Shown here one piece after another: positions 43,764 through 53,285 of a DNA stretch of 64,000 nt. The notes below the pieces were generated by a model. It saw nothing but the letters and a program-made list of their open reading frames with translations. It searched no databases and was not told where the DNA came from. The position numbers and the translations under genes were made by a program. The DNA is from Shumkonia mesophila (GTDB taxonomy: Bacteria > Pseudomonadota > Alphaproteobacteria > Rhodospirillales > Shumkoniaceae), in NCBI RefSeq assembly GCF_026163695.1, contig NZ_JAOTID010000005.1:248001-312000 (forward strand), in the 5' to 3' direction. Each line of letters opens with the position of its first letter. Positions within the stretch are counted from its first letter, which is position 1.

Positions 43764-44333
43764 TCAGTCCTTGGCCCGCTCGACGTAGATGCGGTCGGCC
43801 AGGTTGACAACGACGCGGGTGCCGGTCTCGACATGCGGCGGCACCAGGATGCGCACGCCGTTCTCCAGAATGGCGTGTTTGTATGACGAGGCGGCGGTCT
43901 GACCCTTGACCACGGCATCGGCCTCGACGATCCGGAAGATGGCCGTGTCGGGCAACGTGATGCTGATGGTCTCCCCCTCGTGGGAGCCGACGGTGACGGC
44001 CATGCCTTCCTGGAGGAAGGGGACCTGGTCTTCGCCGAGGAGGTCGCCGGCAAATGAAATCTGCTCGAACGTCTCGTTGTCCATGAAGGTGTGCATGTCG
44101 CCGTCGGAGAACAGGTACTGGTATTCCTTCTGCTCGAGGTGCACGCGCTCCACCGTCTCGGACGAGCGGAACCGTTCGTTCAGCTTGGTTCCGTCGCGCA
44201 ATTCCTTCAATTCGGCCTGGAGATAGGCGCCGCCCTTGCCCGGTTGGGTATGCTGGATCTTCACGGCCCGCCACAGGCGGCCCTGATGCTCGATGACCAT
44301 CCCGGGGCGGATGGCGTTGCCGTTGATTTTCAT
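43764..44333 (-). CDS. efp: Elongation factor P
   Basis: EF-P stimulates peptide-bond formation at proline stretches. The 189-aa product starts MKINGNAIRPGMVIEHQGRLWRAVKIQHTQPGKGGAYLQAELKEL, with the modified-lysine loop QPGKGGA. It ends with the EFP C-terminal signature LILPPHVETG-like segment (VRILVPPHVETGTRVVVNLADRIYVERAKD). The lysine suggests beta-lysylation by EpmA/EpmB, but those genes are not in the window. The ATG at 44331-44333 fits the family; a frame extension of four codons is unlikely. It is followed by the inositol monophosphatase gene. Confidence 0.98.
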   Translation of the reverse strand: MKINGNAIRPGMVIEHQGRLWRAVKIQHTQPGKGGAYLQAELKELRDGTKLNERFRSSETVERVHLEQKEYQYLFSDGDMHTFMDNETFEQISFAGDLLGEDQVPFLQEGMAVTVGSHEGETISITLPDTAIFRIVEADAVVKGQTAASSYKHAILENGVRILVPPHVETGTRVVVNLADRIYVERAKD

Positions 44334-44421
44334 GGTCGGAACCACATTCCGGAATGTCGGGAAACGATAGCGGCGCGGACCCTATCAGCTTGCAACGGCA
44401 GACGCAACGGCGACGCGGCGG

Positions 44422-45063
44422 TCAATCGCCAGAGGCCTCGGCGATGGCGCGGTTGAAGGCGCGCACCGCCGCTGCCGGCCCCTCGGGGTGGTTCCACACG
44501 CCGCCGACGACGGCCAGGAAGTCGGCGCCCGCCCGCACCAGGGCCGGGCAGTTCTCCACCGTGATGCCGCCGATGGCGACGCAGGGCACGGTGGCGATGT
44601 CGCTCCACCATTCGAGGATGTCAGGTTCGGCCGCCGTCTTGGCCACCTTGGTGCCGGTCGGAAAGAAGGCGCCGAAGGCTACGTAGTCGGCTCCCGCCTC
44701 GGCGGCCTCGACGGCGAAATGCCGCGAGTTGTGGCAGGTGACGCCGACGATGCCGTCGGCGCCGACGGCCCGGCGCGCCTCGGCGTAGGTGGCGTCGTCC
44801 TGGCCGATGTGAACCCCGTCGCACCCCGTCTCGGCGGCAAGGTCCGGGCGGTCGTTCATCAGCACCGCCACGTCGCGCGCCTGGGCGATGGGGACCAGGA
44901 TCTCGGCCGCCCGGCGGATGGCGTCGTCATCGGCCTCCTTCAGGCGGATCTGCAGGCAGGCCACGTCGTCGGCGTCGACGGCGGCCGAGAGCGCCTCGGC
45001 GAAGGCCGGCAGCTCGATGCGGGGCGGTGTCACAAGATAAAGACGGCAGGCTGAGGAAGGCAT
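44422..45063 (-). CDS. thiE: Thiamine phosphate synthase
   Basis: ThiE joins HMP-pyrophosphate and thiazole phosphate to thiamine phosphate. The 213-aa TIM-barrel protein has [65 protein letters not shown] and [27 protein letters not shown], matching the family in order. The ribosome-binding region lies in a 12-bp palindrome CAGGAATTCCTG (45066-45077). No TPP riboswitch is seen upstream. The upstream neighbour is a 140-aa unknown protein on the same strand. Confidence 0.95.
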   Translation of the reverse strand: MPSSACRLYLVTPPRIELPAFAEALSAAVDADDVACLQIRLKEADDDAIRRAAEILVPIAQARDVAVLMNDRPDLAAETGCDGVHIGQDDATYAEARRAVGADGIVGVTCHNSRHFAVEAAEAGADYVAFGAFFPTGTKVAKTAAEPDILEWWSDIATVPCVAIGGITVENCPALVRAGADFLAVVGGVWNHPEGPAAAVRAFNRAIAEASGD

Positions 45064-45132
45064 GACAGGAATTCCTGGATGGCAAGGCGACGGCCACTCA
45101 TAGACGCCCCACAGACCCCGCGCAAGAGCCGC

Positions 45133-45555
45133 TCAATCCGCGCCGGGCAGGTGGCCCAGCAGCCAGGCCCGGCAGGCCGCCTGGGCGTCCGGCCGATCGA
45201 GCAGATCGAGGGCCGGCGCCGCCGGGTCCGGGTCGATGTGCGCTCCCAGTTGATGGGCGATGTCGGCAACCGCTGCCATCGCTTCGGGGCAGGCGCGCAG
45301 GCGGATGGCTTTGAGGCCGTGGCGCAGGGCATTGAGGGCGAGGCCGGCATCGTCGCCGCAATCGATCATCGCGGTGACGCCGACGCCGGGCGCCTCGCGA
45401 GCGGCCTCGGCCACCATTTCGCGAAAGACGGCTGCGCCCAGGTAGGCCGCCGCCGCCGGCGCGCTGACCAGGGTGACGGCAACGCCGGCCTCGGCCGCTG
45501 CCGCCAGGGCGGCCCGCGCGTGCGCAATGTCGTGAATGACGAAGATCGGCCTCAT
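45133..45555 (-). CDS. Hypothetical protein upstream of thiE (140 aa)
   Basis: The 140-aa product is Ala-rich and probably alpha/beta. It opens with IFVIHDIAHARAALAAAAEAGVAVTLVSAP and contains VTAMIDCGDDAGLALNALRHGLKAIRLRACPEAM. The alternation of strands and helices and the GDDAG segment resemble a small ligand-binding or TIM-barrel-like fragment, but no family is recognised. It is 69 nt upstream of thiE on the same strand; linkage to thiamine metabolism is inferred from position only. The ATG at 45553-45555 is the only suitable start. Confidence 0.65.
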   Translation of the reverse strand: MRPIFVIHDIAHARAALAAAAEAGVAVTLVSAPAAAAYLGAAVFREMVAEAAREAPGVGVTAMIDCGDDAGLALNALRHGLKAIRLRACPEAMAAVADIAHQLGAHIDPDPAAPALDLLDRPDAQAACRAWLLGHLPGAD

Positions 45556-45704
45556 GGCCGGCCATCATAGCGAGGGCAATGCTGCGCCCGAACAAAATCC
45601 GCACACCTGGGGGTGTTGGATGAATCAAGCCATGCTTCAGGTTGTCAAAATAATGGGTCGAGCGCACAGTTCCTGGCGAAAAGAAACGGAGGGGAGGACG
45701 CAGG

Positions 45705-46542
45705 ATGCCGGGGACTCGCGTCGTTTCAGTGGCCGTGATGACGGCCTTCCTGGCCGCTTTCGCGCAAGCGTGTGCGGGACCGAAAATCGGAGAAACGTTC
45801 CGGGACTGCGCCGAATGCCCCGAAATGGTGATCGTTCCGTCCGGCTCGTTCGTCATGGGCGACGGGAACTATGCTGCGGAGCGGCCGGCTCATCGTGTCG
45901 TCATTGCGGAGCCCTTCGCCGTGGGAAAATACGAAGTGACCCAAGCCGAATGGCTTGCGGTCATGGGGACCAATCCCAGTCGTTTCGTGGGAAGCCTGAA
46001 TCCGGTGGAAGACGTGGATTGGGACGACGTCAAAGAATTCGTCCGCCTCCTGAGCATCAAGGCCGCCGTGGAATACCGGCTATTGAGCGAGGCCGAGTGG
46101 GAGTTTGCGGCGCGGGCCGGCACCAGTACGCTTTTCCCGTGGGGCGAGAGTCTCGGCCGGGAACACGCCAACTATGGGGGCCGCCAGGTATTGCTGCATT
46201 GGGCTGGCGGAAGGACATGATCGCTGGGAAACAACGTCTCCCGTCGGCAGTTTCCGGCCCAATGCCTTCGGACTGTATGACATGATAGGCAACGTGTGGG
46301 AATGGACCGAGGACTGTTCGCATCAAGGCTATCGGGGGGCGCCATCGGACGGCCGTGTGTGGTTGACGGGTGGGGATTGTGAAGCCCGTGTCCGGCGTGG
46401 TGGGTCCTGGATCAATCACCCCATGGATCTGCGTTCAGCCAGTCGGTGGGTGGGCCCGGGGTTTCGGCACGGCAGTACGGGGCTACGGGTCGCGCGGACG
46501 TTGACGGCGTCGCCATCCCCGCTTCCTGCCAACCAGCCATAG
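45705..46542 (+). pseudogene. Frameshifted formylglycine-generating-enzyme (SUMF1) family gene
   Basis: The N-terminal part (45705-46220) carries a signal peptide (cleavage near AQA-C) and the SUMF1 start MVIVPSGSFVMGDGN ... YEVTQAEWLAVMGTNPSRF ... YRLLSEAEWEFAARAGTSTLFPWGE. The C-terminal part continues in another frame (to 46542) with GLAEGHDRWETTSPVGSFRPNAFGLYDMIGNVWEWTEDC and VRRGGSWINHPMDLRSASR. The parts join if one base is removed near the G5 tract at 46176-46180. Family members oxidise cysteine in sulfatases, or act in related oxidation or binding roles. GGAGGGGAGG precedes the ATG. Either this is a real disruption or a sequencing error in a homopolymer. Confidence 0.85.
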
Positions 46543-46550
46543 GACATACG

Positions 46551-46581
46551 AAAAGGGCGGGACCCCGGAAGGCCCCGCCCC
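46551..46581 (-). terminator. Intrinsic terminator after gap
   Basis: On the minus strand GGGCGGG (complement of 46574-46580) pairs with CCCGCCC (complement of 46555-46561). It is followed by TTTTCG, 25 nt after the gap stop codon. Confidence 0.75.
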
Positions 46582-46605
46582 GAACTGCTTACCCCGAAGA
46601 CCCGA

Positions 46606-47613
46606 TCAACCGGCCTTCGACATGGCCAGCGTGGTATCGGCCATGCGGTTGGAGAAGCCCCACTCATTGTCGTACCACGACAGCACGCGGACGAGGGTTC
46701 CATCGACCACTTGGGTCTGGGTCAGATCGAAAATCGAGCTGTGCGGGTTGTGGTTGAAGTCGATCGACACCAGCGGAGCGTCGTTGGCGGCGAGAATCCC
46801 CTTGAGTTCGCCGTTGGCGGCGGCGCTGATGGCGGCGTTGATCTCGTCCTTGGTGGTCGCCTTCTTGGCGATGAACTTGAGATCGACCACCGAAACGTTG
46901 GGGGTCGGCACCCGGATGGACGAGCCGTCCAGCTTGCCGGCCAGTTCCGGCAGCACCAGGCCGACCGCCTTCGCCGCTCCGGTCGAGGTCGGGATCATGG
47001 ACAGCCCGCCGGCGCGGGCCCGGCGCAGGTCCTTGTGCAGGGTATCGAGGATCGGCTGATCGCCGGTGTAGGAATGGATCGTCGTCATGTAGCCCTTTTC
47101 GATGCCGATGGCCTTATTGAGGACATAGGCGACGGGCGCCAGGCAGTTGGTCGTGCAAGAGGCGTTCGAGACGATCTTGTGGGCGGCGGTCAGGACTTTG
47201 TGGTTGACGCCATAGACGATGGTGGCGTCGGCGCCGGAGGAGGGCGCCGAAACCAGCACCTTCGAGGCGCCGGCGCCCAGATGCACCAGGGCCTTTTCCT
47301 TGGCGGTGAAGATGCCGGTGCATTCCCAGACGATGTCGACGCCGAGTTCCTTCCACGGCAGCTTGGAGGGGTCGCGTTCGGCGGTCACCTTGATCGGGCC
47401 CTGACCGACGTTCATGGTGTCGCCCTCGACCTTGACCTCGCCGGGGAACAGGCCGTGCACGGAATCGTACCTCAGGAGGTGGGCGTTGGTTTCCACCGGC
47501 CCGAGGTCGTTGACGCCGACCACCACGACATCCTTGCGCCCGGACTCGATCAGGGCACGCAGGGCCAAGCGACCGATGCGGCCAAACCCGTTAATTGCAA
47601 CGCGGACTGCCAT
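46606..47613 (-). CDS. gap: Glyceraldehyde-3-phosphate dehydrogenase, type I
   Basis: GAPDH oxidises glyceraldehyde 3-phosphate with NAD+ and phosphate to 1,3-bisphosphoglycerate. The 335-aa product has [18 protein letters not shown] at the N-terminus, [10 protein letters not shown], the catalytic [19 protein letters not shown] with the active cysteine, and the C-terminal [14 protein letters not shown] segment (here [19 protein letters not shown]). It stands alone, without pgk or tkt next to it, and has its own terminator. Whether it serves glycolysis or gluconeogenesis is not determined by sequence. Confidence 0.98.
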   Translation of the reverse strand: MAVRVAINGFGRIGRLALRALIESGRKDVVVVGVNDLGPVETNAHLLRYDSVHGLFPGEVKVEGDTMNVGQGPIKVTAERDPSKLPWKELGVDIVWECTGIFTAKEKALVHLGAGASKVLVSAPSSGADATIVYGVNHKVLTAAHKIVSNASCTTNCLAPVAYVLNKAIGIEKGYMTTIHSYTGDQPILDTLHKDLRRARAGGLSMIPTSTGAAKAVGLVLPELAGKLDGSSIRVPTPNVSVVDLKFIAKKATTKDEINAAISAAANGELKGILAANDAPLVSIDFNHNPHSSIFDLTQTQVVDGTLVRVLSWYDNEWGFSNRMADTTLAMSKAG

Positions 47614-47813
47614 CTTCCTTCTCCATAGCTTGGGTTCGGATTGAACACCCGTTTCGCCGTACGATACGGGGGAGACGCGAGGCCCTCGGGCGGGTCACAC
47701 TCATTCGCCCGCGGGGCGGCTGCGGCGCAGAATTCGGCCGAACCTTTACCCCATTGACCTCCCCAGTCAATGGATTTTTTGAGAGAAACGGCGGTTGACG
47801 GCGTTATGGGGGG

Positions 47814-48089
47814 ATGCCTATTCTGGAGTCCGTGAGCAACTCATCCATCCCCGCGCCATCGCGCATCCAACGGGCGCGAGAGCGACTTGAGAGGGCCGTG
47901 GCCGAAATCGAGACGGCTGCGGCGACCCGTGCCTCCACCCGCGAGGACGTGTCGGAAGACCTGCTGGCGGCGAAGCGGGCCCTCACCGAAAGCCAGAGCG
48001 AGAACGCCCAGGTCCGGTCCGCCACCGAGGAGGTGTCGCATCGGCTCGACAGCGTCATCTCGCGGTTGAAAGCGGTTCTGGAGGAGTAG
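47814..48089 (+). CDS. DUF4164-type coiled-coil protein upstream of zapA
   Basis: This 91-aa protein is almost entirely charged helix (RIQRARERLERAVAEIETAAATRASTREDVSEDLLAAKRALTESQSENAQVRSATEEVSHRLDSVISRLKAVLEE) and likely a coiled coil. Similar small proteins (DUF4164) sit directly upstream of zapA in alphaproteobacteria. The stop is 4 nt before the zapA start. The ATG at 47814 follows a G6 run directly; a GTG at 47832 is an alternative start. A role with ZapA in the division ring is inferred from position. Confidence 0.8.
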   Translation: MPILESVSNSSIPAPSRIQRARERLERAVAEIETAAATRASTREDVSEDLLAAKRALTESQSENAQVRSATEEVSHRLDSVISRLKAVLEE

Positions 48090-48093
48090 GGCG

Positions 48094-48429
48094 TTGGCGC
48101 ACGTTTCCGTTTCCATCAACGGTCGCAAATACCAGATCGCCTGCGAGGACGGCCAGGAAGCCCACTTGGCGCGGCTGGCCGCCTATGTCGATCGGCGGAT
48201 CAACGAACTGGTCGCCTCGGTCGGGCAGGTCGGCGATGCCCAGTTGCTGGTGATGGCGGGCCTGGTGATCGCCGACGAGTTGTCGGACGCCTATGCCGAG
48301 GTGGAATCGCTCAAGGCCGGCGATCGCGCCGCGACGGTGCGTCTCGACGCCGAGGAAAACCTCGGTGCCGCCATGGATTCGCTGGCCCAACGCATCGAAG
48401 GAGTTGCCGCGCGCCTCAAAGGCGCCTAG
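48094..48429 (+). CDS. zapA: Cell division protein ZapA
   Basis: ZapA bundles FtsZ filaments at midcell. The 111-aa product starts MAHVSVSINGRKYQIACEDGQEAHLARLAAYVDRRINELVASVGQVGDAQLLVMAGLVIADELSDAY, the ZapA family pattern, followed by a coiled-coil tail. The start codon is a TTG at 48094 with GGAGGAGT nearby, giving the family N-terminus. The stop lies a few bases before the predicted 6S RNA, the conserved zapA-ssrS-5-FCL order. Confidence 0.96.
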   Translation: MAHVSVSINGRKYQIACEDGQEAHLARLAAYVDRRINELVASVGQVGDAQLLVMAGLVIADELSDAYAEVESLKAGDRAATVRLDAEENLGAAMDSLAQRIEGVAARLKGA

Positions 48430-48435
48430 ATACTA

Positions 48436-48604
48436 GGGTGGGCGGCGGCTGCGAAGCACGTCAGGCCACGACATCCCTGGGGCTACTTCGATTCTCTAGG
48501 GGACTGTCCCTGCCGGACCCGTGGGTCCGGTATATGGTCACCCACCTGCGCGAGCAGGCCACGGAGGATTCTTCGGCCAACGGCTGTAGCGGCACCGCCC
48601 ACCT
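48436..48604 (+). ncRNA. ssrS: 6S RNA
   Basis: The region between zapA and 5-formyl-THF cyclo-ligase is the conserved location of 6S RNA, which mimics an open promoter and sequesters the sigma70 holoenzyme. The terminal stem pairs GGTGGGCGG (48437-48445) with CCGCCCACC (48595-48603). Long, mostly GC helices flank an internal loop, and the length of about 169 nt suits the family. The exact ends are approximate. Identification rests on position, length and stem pairing. Confidence 0.85.
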
Positions 48605-48644
48605 CATGTCCTCCATGCCTCCGGTCCCGGTTCCCCCGACGTCC

Positions 48645-49229
48645 ATGAAACAGCAGAAAGCGCATTTGCGCGCCGAGATGAGGCGCCGACGGCAGGCTTT
48701 TTGCGCCACCCCGGGGGCCGCCGCCGGAGAGCGCATCCTTGCCAATTTCCTGACCATCGCCGGCGGTTTCGGCCTTGGGCCCGGCATCGCCGTCGCCGCC
48801 TACTGGCCGGTCGGCGACGAGGCCGACGTCGGCCCGCTGCTTTCGCATCTGCATGAACTGGGCGCCCTTTGCCTGCTGCCGGTCGTCGAGGCCGCGGGGG
48901 AACCCCTGATCTTCCGCCGCTGGGGCCCGGGACAGCCGCTCGAAGGCGGGCCGCTGCGGACCAGGCAACCCGCCGCCACCGCCGAGCAGGGCATTCCCGC
49001 CCTGCTGCTGGTGCCGCTGCTGGCCTTCGACCGCCAGGGCTATCGCCTGGGGCAGGGCGGCGGATACTACGACAGGACCTTGCCCTTGCTGCGCGACCGC
49101 GGCAGGGTGGAGGCCGTCGGCATCGGCTATTCCTGCCAGGAAGTGGAAACCGTGCCCCACGGCCCGACCGACGCCCGGCTGGACTGGGTGGTCACCGAGG
49201 AAACGGCATTCAGGACTGCGCATCCATGA
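48645..49229 (+). CDS. 5-formyltetrahydrofolate cyclo-ligase
   Basis: This ATP-dependent enzyme converts 5-formyl-THF to 5,10-methenyl-THF. The product of about 194 aa has the N-terminal KAHLRAEMRRRRQAF helix and the C-terminal signature LLVPLLAFDRQGYRLGQGGGYYDRTL, with Gly-rich ATP site and YYDRTL. The start is uncertain: ATG at 48645 (MKQQKAHLRAEM) fits the family, but ATGs at 48606 and 48615 are also in frame and none has a clear ribosome-binding site. It is just downstream of 6S RNA. Its stop overlaps the ATG of the next gene (ATGA, 49226-49229). Confidence 0.93.
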   Translation: MKQQKAHLRAEMRRRRQAFCATPGAAAGERILANFLTIAGGFGLGPGIAVAAYWPVGDEADVGPLLSHLHELGALCLLPVVEAAGEPLIFRRWGPGQPLEGGPLRTRQPAATAEQGIPALLLVPLLAFDRQGYRLGQGGGYYDRTLPLLRDRGRVEAVGIGYSCQEVETVPHGPTDARLDWVVTEETAFRTAHP

Positions 49230-50047
49230 GAATTCTCTATATCGGCGACATCGTCGGCCGGGCGGGGCGCGATCTCGTCTGCCGCCAGATTCCCCACCTG
49301 CGCCAGGATCTCGGCGTCGACTTCGTGATCGTCAACGGCGAGAACGCCGCCCACGGCTTCGGCATCACCGAAAAAATCTGTCAGGCGCTGTTCGCGGCCG
49401 GCGCCGATGTCATCGTCACCGGCAACCATGTGTGGGACCAGCGGGAAATCATCGACTTCATCGACAGCGAGCCCAGGCTTCTGCGCCCCCTCAATTATCC
49501 GGCGGGCACGCCGGGGCGGGGGGTCGATGTCTACGAATTGCCCGACCGCCGGCGGGTGGCGGTGGCGCAGGTCCAGGGCCGCCTGTTCATGCACGCCATC
49601 GAAGATCCCTTCCGCGCGCTCGGCGCCGTGGTCGACGAATGCCGGCTGGGCGCCCAGGCGCATGCCATCTTCGTCGATTTCCATGCCGAAGCGACCAGCG
49701 AAAAGATGGCGCTCGGGCATTTTCTCGACGGCCGGGTGTCGGCGGTGGTCGGCAGCCATACCCACGTGCCGACGGCGGATGCCCAGATCCTGCCCGGCGG
49801 CACCGGATACCTGACCGACGTCGGCATGTGCGGCGACTATGATTCGGTGATCGGCATGGAAAAGCGGACGGCGACGGCCCGCCTGACCCAGGTGCTGCCG
49901 ACCGATCGGCTGGAGCCCGCCCACGGCGAGGCCACGCTCTGCGCCGTTCTGGTGGAGACCGACGATGCTTCCGGCCTGGCCGTCGGCATCGAGCCGCTGC
50001 GCCTGGGCGGACGGTTGTCGCAGACGCCGGCGCGACATCTCGCATGA
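49226..50047 (+). CDS. YmdB-type metallophosphoesterase (TIGR00282)
   Basis: This 273-aa calcineurin-like phosphoesterase has MRILYIGDIVGRAGRDLV, NGENAAHGFGIT, VTGNHVWDQREI (GNH), HAEATSEKMALGHFLDGRVSAVVGSHTHVPTADAQILPGGTGYLTDVGMCG. These are the metal-binding motifs of YmdB. Family members hydrolyse 2',3'-cyclic nucleotides and modulate sporulation or biofilm in Bacillus; the role in alphaproteobacteria is not established. The start overlaps the 5-FCL stop. It precedes yebC by about 250 nt. Confidence 0.92.
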   Translation: MRILYIGDIVGRAGRDLVCRQIPHLRQDLGVDFVIVNGENAAHGFGITEKICQALFAAGADVIVTGNHVWDQREIIDFIDSEPRLLRPLNYPAGTPGRGVDVYELPDRRRVAVAQVQGRLFMHAIEDPFRALGAVVDECRLGAQAHAIFVDFHAEATSEKMALGHFLDGRVSAVVGSHTHVPTADAQILPGGTGYLTDVGMCGDYDSVIGMEKRTATARLTQVLPTDRLEPAHGEATLCAVLVETDDASGLAVGIEPLRLGGRLSQTPARHLA

Positions 50048-50300
50048 GACGTCTTGGCGGCGCTGGCGCCGTATCGTAATCTGTCGCCGAACAAGGCGTG
50101 GAGAACGCGGACTTTGGGCGCATCCACCCTCTCGGGCTTCGGTGCCCGGGGGAATAAGCGGTGGAGCGATTCGGTCCTTTGCCGCACGCCCAAATCTTGC
50201 CATATTGCTTTGATAGCTCAAAGCACGGTATCCGTGCGTTCTTCCACTACATATGGTACAAGCGCCCGAGTCCCTCGGCAAATAAGGGGTGTGTCGGTTT

Positions 50301-51050
50301 ATGTCGGGTCATTCCCAGTTCAAGAACATCATGCACCGGAAAGGCGCACAGGATGCCAAGCGCGCCAAGGTCTTCACCAAGCTAATCCGCGAGTTGACGG
50401 TGGCCGCCCGCAGCGGCATGCCCGACCCTGAGTCCAATCCCCGGCTGCGTTCGGCGATCATCGCGGCGCGCACCGCCAACATGCCCAAGGATACGATGGA
50501 GCGCGCGATCAAGCGCGGGGCGGGCGGCGACGACACGGCCAACTACGAGGAGATCCGCTACGAAGGGTACGGTCCCGGCGGCGTGGCGGTGATCGTGGAG
50601 GCCTTGACCGACAACCGCAATCGCACCGCCTCGGAAATTCGCGCCGCCTTCAGCAAGCACGGGGGCAACCTGGGCGAGACGGGCAGCGTGTCTTTCATGT
50701 TCGAGCGCATCGGCCGCATCGAATACAAGAAGGACACCGCGTCGGCCGAAGACATGTTCGAGGCCGCGCTCGAGGCCGGCGCGACGGACGTGGAATCGGA
50801 CGAGGCCGGCCATCTCGTCGCCTGCGCGCCCGATGACCTGAGCGCCGTGCGAGATGCCCTCGAGAAGCGCTTCGGAACGCCGGAATCGGCCCGCCTGGAC
50901 TGGAAGCCGACGAACACGGTTCCCATCGACGAACAGGCCGCGTCGACGCTCTTCAAGCTGCTCGACGTGCTGGACGACAACGACGACGTCCAGCGGGTGT
51001 CGACCAACTTCGACGTCGATGACGAGGTGATGGAGCGGCTCAGCGCCTGA
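50301..51050 (+). CDS. yebC: YebC/PmpR-family protein
   Basis: The 249-aa product starts [28 protein letters not shown], with the usual RHSxWxxIxHRK-like N-terminus of YebC/TACO1 proteins. It continues [42 protein letters not shown] and a C-terminal domain with [15 protein letters not shown]. YebC proteins have been described as transcription regulators, and more recently as translation factors acting at proline stretches. It is the first gene of the conserved yebC-ruvC-ruvA-ruvB cluster. The spacer upstream (50048-50300) has a small dyad GCACGGTATCCGTGC near 50222 but no clear LexA site. Confidence 0.97.
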   Translation: MSGHSQFKNIMHRKGAQDAKRAKVFTKLIRELTVAARSGMPDPESNPRLRSAIIAARTANMPKDTMERAIKRGAGGDDTANYEEIRYEGYGPGGVAVIVEALTDNRNRTASEIRAAFSKHGGNLGETGSVSFMFERIGRIEYKKDTASAEDMFEAALEAGATDVESDEAGHLVACAPDDLSAVRDALEKRFGTPESARLDWKPTNTVPIDEQAASTLFKLLDVLDDNDDVQRVSTNFDVDDEVMERLSA

Positions 51051-51082
51051 TCGACACGCCGTTTCGCGACTGGAGGAGGTTT

Positions 51083-51607
51083 TTGAAACCCTTGCGACTC
51101 TTGGGACTCGACCCGGGGCTTCGTATTACCGGTTGGGGCGTGATCGAGGCGTGGGACAACCGGCTCAGCCATATCGCCGACGGCGTCATCGTCACCGACA
51201 GTCGCATGCCTTTGGCCGAGCGGCTGTCGGCCCTCTATGACGGCCTGATCGAGGTCATCGAGCGATTCCGTCCCGCCGAGGCCGCGGTCGAGGAGACCTT
51301 CGTCAACATGAACGCGGTGTCGACCTTGAAGCTTGGCCAGGCGCGGGGCGTGGTGGTCCTGGTGCCGGCGCGCTGCGGCGTGCCGGTGTTCGAGTATCCG
51401 CCCAACCTCATCAAGAAGACCGTGGTCGGAACCGGCCACGCGGCAAAGGAACAGATCCAGATGATGGTGCGCATCCTTCTGCCCACCAGCGCCACCAAAA
51501 CGGCGGACGCCGCCGACGCCCTGGCGGCCGCCATCTGTCATGCCCACCACCGGGCCACCACGCTTCGGCTCGCCCAGGGCGCGCGGCCGGCGGGGGCGAC
51601 GCTATGA
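51083..51607 (+). CDS. ruvC: Holliday junction resolvase RuvC
   Basis: RuvC is the Mg2+-dependent endonuclease that cuts Holliday junctions together with RuvAB. The 174-aa product has [16 protein letters not shown] with the catalytic Asp, [23 protein letters not shown] with Glu, and [17 protein letters not shown] with the final acidic residues. The start codon is TTG (51083) behind GGAGGAGG. The stop overlaps the ruvA ATG (ATGA). Confidence 0.98.
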   Translation: MKPLRLLGLDPGLRITGWGVIEAWDNRLSHIADGVIVTDSRMPLAERLSALYDGLIEVIERFRPAEAAVEETFVNMNAVSTLKLGQARGVVVLVPARCGVPVFEYPPNLIKKTVVGTGHAAKEQIQMMVRILLPTSATKTADAADALAAAICHAHHRATTLRLAQGARPAGATL

Positions 51608-52239
51608 TCGCCAAGCTGAGCGGCCGCGTCGACTCGCGCGGCGACGACTGGGCGGTCATCGACGTCGGCGGCGTCGGCTACCTGGTGTTCTGTTCGGGCC
51701 GCACCCTGGCCCGCCTGGCCGACGGCCAGCCGGCCAGCCTGGTGATCGAAACCCATGTCCGCGAGGATCATATCCATCTTTACGGCTTCATGGACGCGGC
51801 GGAACGCGACTGGTTCCGTCTGCTGACCCAGGTGCAGGGGGTGGGCGCCAAGGTCGGCATGTCGATCCTTTCGACGCTCGACGTCGAGGAGATCCTTCAC
51901 GCCGTCGCCGCCGCCGACCGCACGGCGCTCAGCCGGGCGCCGGGGGTGGGCGCCAAGCTGGCCGGACGCATCGCCAGCGAATTGAAGGACAAGGTCGGCG
52001 CCATCGCGCTGGGCGCGGCAGCCCACGGGACGGCCGCCTTCGCCCGTTCGGGCGTGGGCGGCGCGGCCGCCGGCAATACCGCGGATGCTGTTTCGGCGCT
52101 GGTCAACCTGGGCTACGGCGCCTCGGAGGCCCTGCGCGCCGTGTCGCAGGCGGCCGGACGGCTGGGTGCCGACGTCGAGTTGCCGGCCCTTATCCGGGCC
52201 GGCCTGAATGAGCTGGCGCCCAAGGAGCACCCGCGATGA
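51604..52239 (+). CDS. ruvA: Holliday junction branch-migration protein RuvA
   Basis: RuvA is the tetrameric junction-binding protein that loads the RuvB motor. The 211-aa product has the OB-fold N-terminus ([32 protein letters not shown]). Two helix-hairpin-helix motifs follow ([36 protein letters not shown]), then a flexible Ala/Gly linker and domain III ([21 protein letters not shown]) that contacts RuvB. It overlaps both ruvC and ruvB by 4 nt. Confidence 0.98.
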   Translation: MIAKLSGRVDSRGDDWAVIDVGGVGYLVFCSGRTLARLADGQPASLVIETHVREDHIHLYGFMDAAERDWFRLLTQVQGVGAKVGMSILSTLDVEEILHAVAAADRTALSRAPGVGAKLAGRIASELKDKVGAIALGAAAHGTAAFARSGVGGAAAGNTADAVSALVNLGYGASEALRAVSQAAGRLGADVELPALIRAGLNELAPKEHPR

Positions 52240-53285
52240 ACGAGGTCGACCGCATGGTGGCGCCCGAGCAGGCGGCGGCCGACACGGCGGAGGCCGGAAT
52301 GCGGCCGCTCAGCCTCGACGACTTCGTCGGGCAGCGGCAGACCTGCGCCAACCTGCGGGTCTTCATCCAGGCGGCCCGCCAGCGCGGTGAAGCCATGGAT
52401 CACGTGCTGCTCTACGGCCCGCCCGGCCTCGGCAAGACGACGCTGGCGCAGATCGTGGCGCGCGAACTGGGGGTCGGCTTTCGCGCCACCTCGGGTCCCG
52501 TCATCGTCCGGGCCGGCGATCTGGCGGCCATCCTGACCAACCTGCAGCCGCGCGACGTGCTGTTCATCGACGAGATCCACCGCCTCAACCCGGTGGTCGA
52601 GGAAATCCTCTATCCGGCGATGGAAGACCGGCAGCTCGACCTCATCATCGGCGAGGGGCCGGCGGCACGCTCGGTGCGCATCGATCTTCCCCCGTTCACG
52701 CTGATCGGCGCCACCACCCGGACCGGCCTGATCACGACGCCGCTGCGCGAACGCTTCGGCATTCCGCTGCGCGTCGTCTTCTATACCGCCGAGGAACTTG
52801 AACTGATCGTCAGCCGCGGGGCCCGTCTACTGAAGGTCGATCTGACCCGCGACGGGGCGACCGAGATCGCCCGCCGTTCCCGGGGAACGCCCAGGGTGGC
52901 CGGGCGTCTGCTGCGCCGGGTGCGCGACTTCGCCGCCATCGACGGCGCCGCCGCCGTCGACGCCCGGACGGCCGATGCCGCCTTGAACCGGCTGGAGGTC
53001 GACGGCATGGGGCTGGACGCCATGGACCGGCGCTATCTGAGCTGCATCGCCGACAACTATGGCGGCGGCCCGGTCGGCGTCGAAACCATGGCGGCGGCGC
53101 TTTCCGAACAGCGCGACACCATCGAGGAGGTCATCGAGCCCTACCTCATCCAGCAGGGTTTCCTCATGCGCACGCCGCGCGGCCGGGTACTGGCCCCCAA
53201 CGCCTATCGGCACCTGGGGCTGACGCCGCCGCCCACTTCGGCCCAGTATGAGCTGATCAGCGGCATCGAGGCCGGCGATGAGTGA
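52236..53285 (+). CDS. ruvB: Holliday junction branch-migration helicase RuvB
   Basis: RuvB is the AAA+ hexameric motor of branch migration. The 349-aa product has the [41 protein letters not shown] Walker A region, [17 protein letters not shown] (Walker B), [23 protein letters not shown] (sensor 1 and arginine finger), and a C-terminal winged helix with [17 protein letters not shown]. The first about 20 residues precede the usual SLDDFVGQ core. It overlaps ruvA upstream and ybgC downstream (8 nt). Confidence 0.98.
   Translation: MNEVDRMVAPEQAAADTAEAGMRPLSLDDFVGQRQTCANLRVFIQAARQRGEAMDHVLLYGPPGLGKTTLAQIVARELGVGFRATSGPVIVRAGDLAAILTNLQPRDVLFIDEIHRLNPVVEEILYPAMEDRQLDLIIGEGPAARSVRIDLPPFTLIGATTRTGLITTPLRERFGIPLRVVFYTAEELELIVSRGARLLKVDLTRDGATEIARRSRGTPRVAGRLLRRVRDFAAIDGAAAVDARTADAALNRLEVDGMGLDAMDRRYLSCIADNYGGGPVGVETMAAALSEQRDTIEEVIEPYLIQQGFLMRTPRGRVLAPNAYRHLGLTPPPTSAQYELISGIEAGDE

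Noticed and set aside
45063-45130. TPP riboswitch for thiE
   Set aside because: No THI-box-like conserved sequence or space for an approximately 100-nt aptamer exists between the upstream gene and thiE.
50048-50300. SOS box upstream of yebC-ruvCAB
   Set aside because: A GTTC occurs near 50239 but no second GTTC follows at the required 7-nt spacing.
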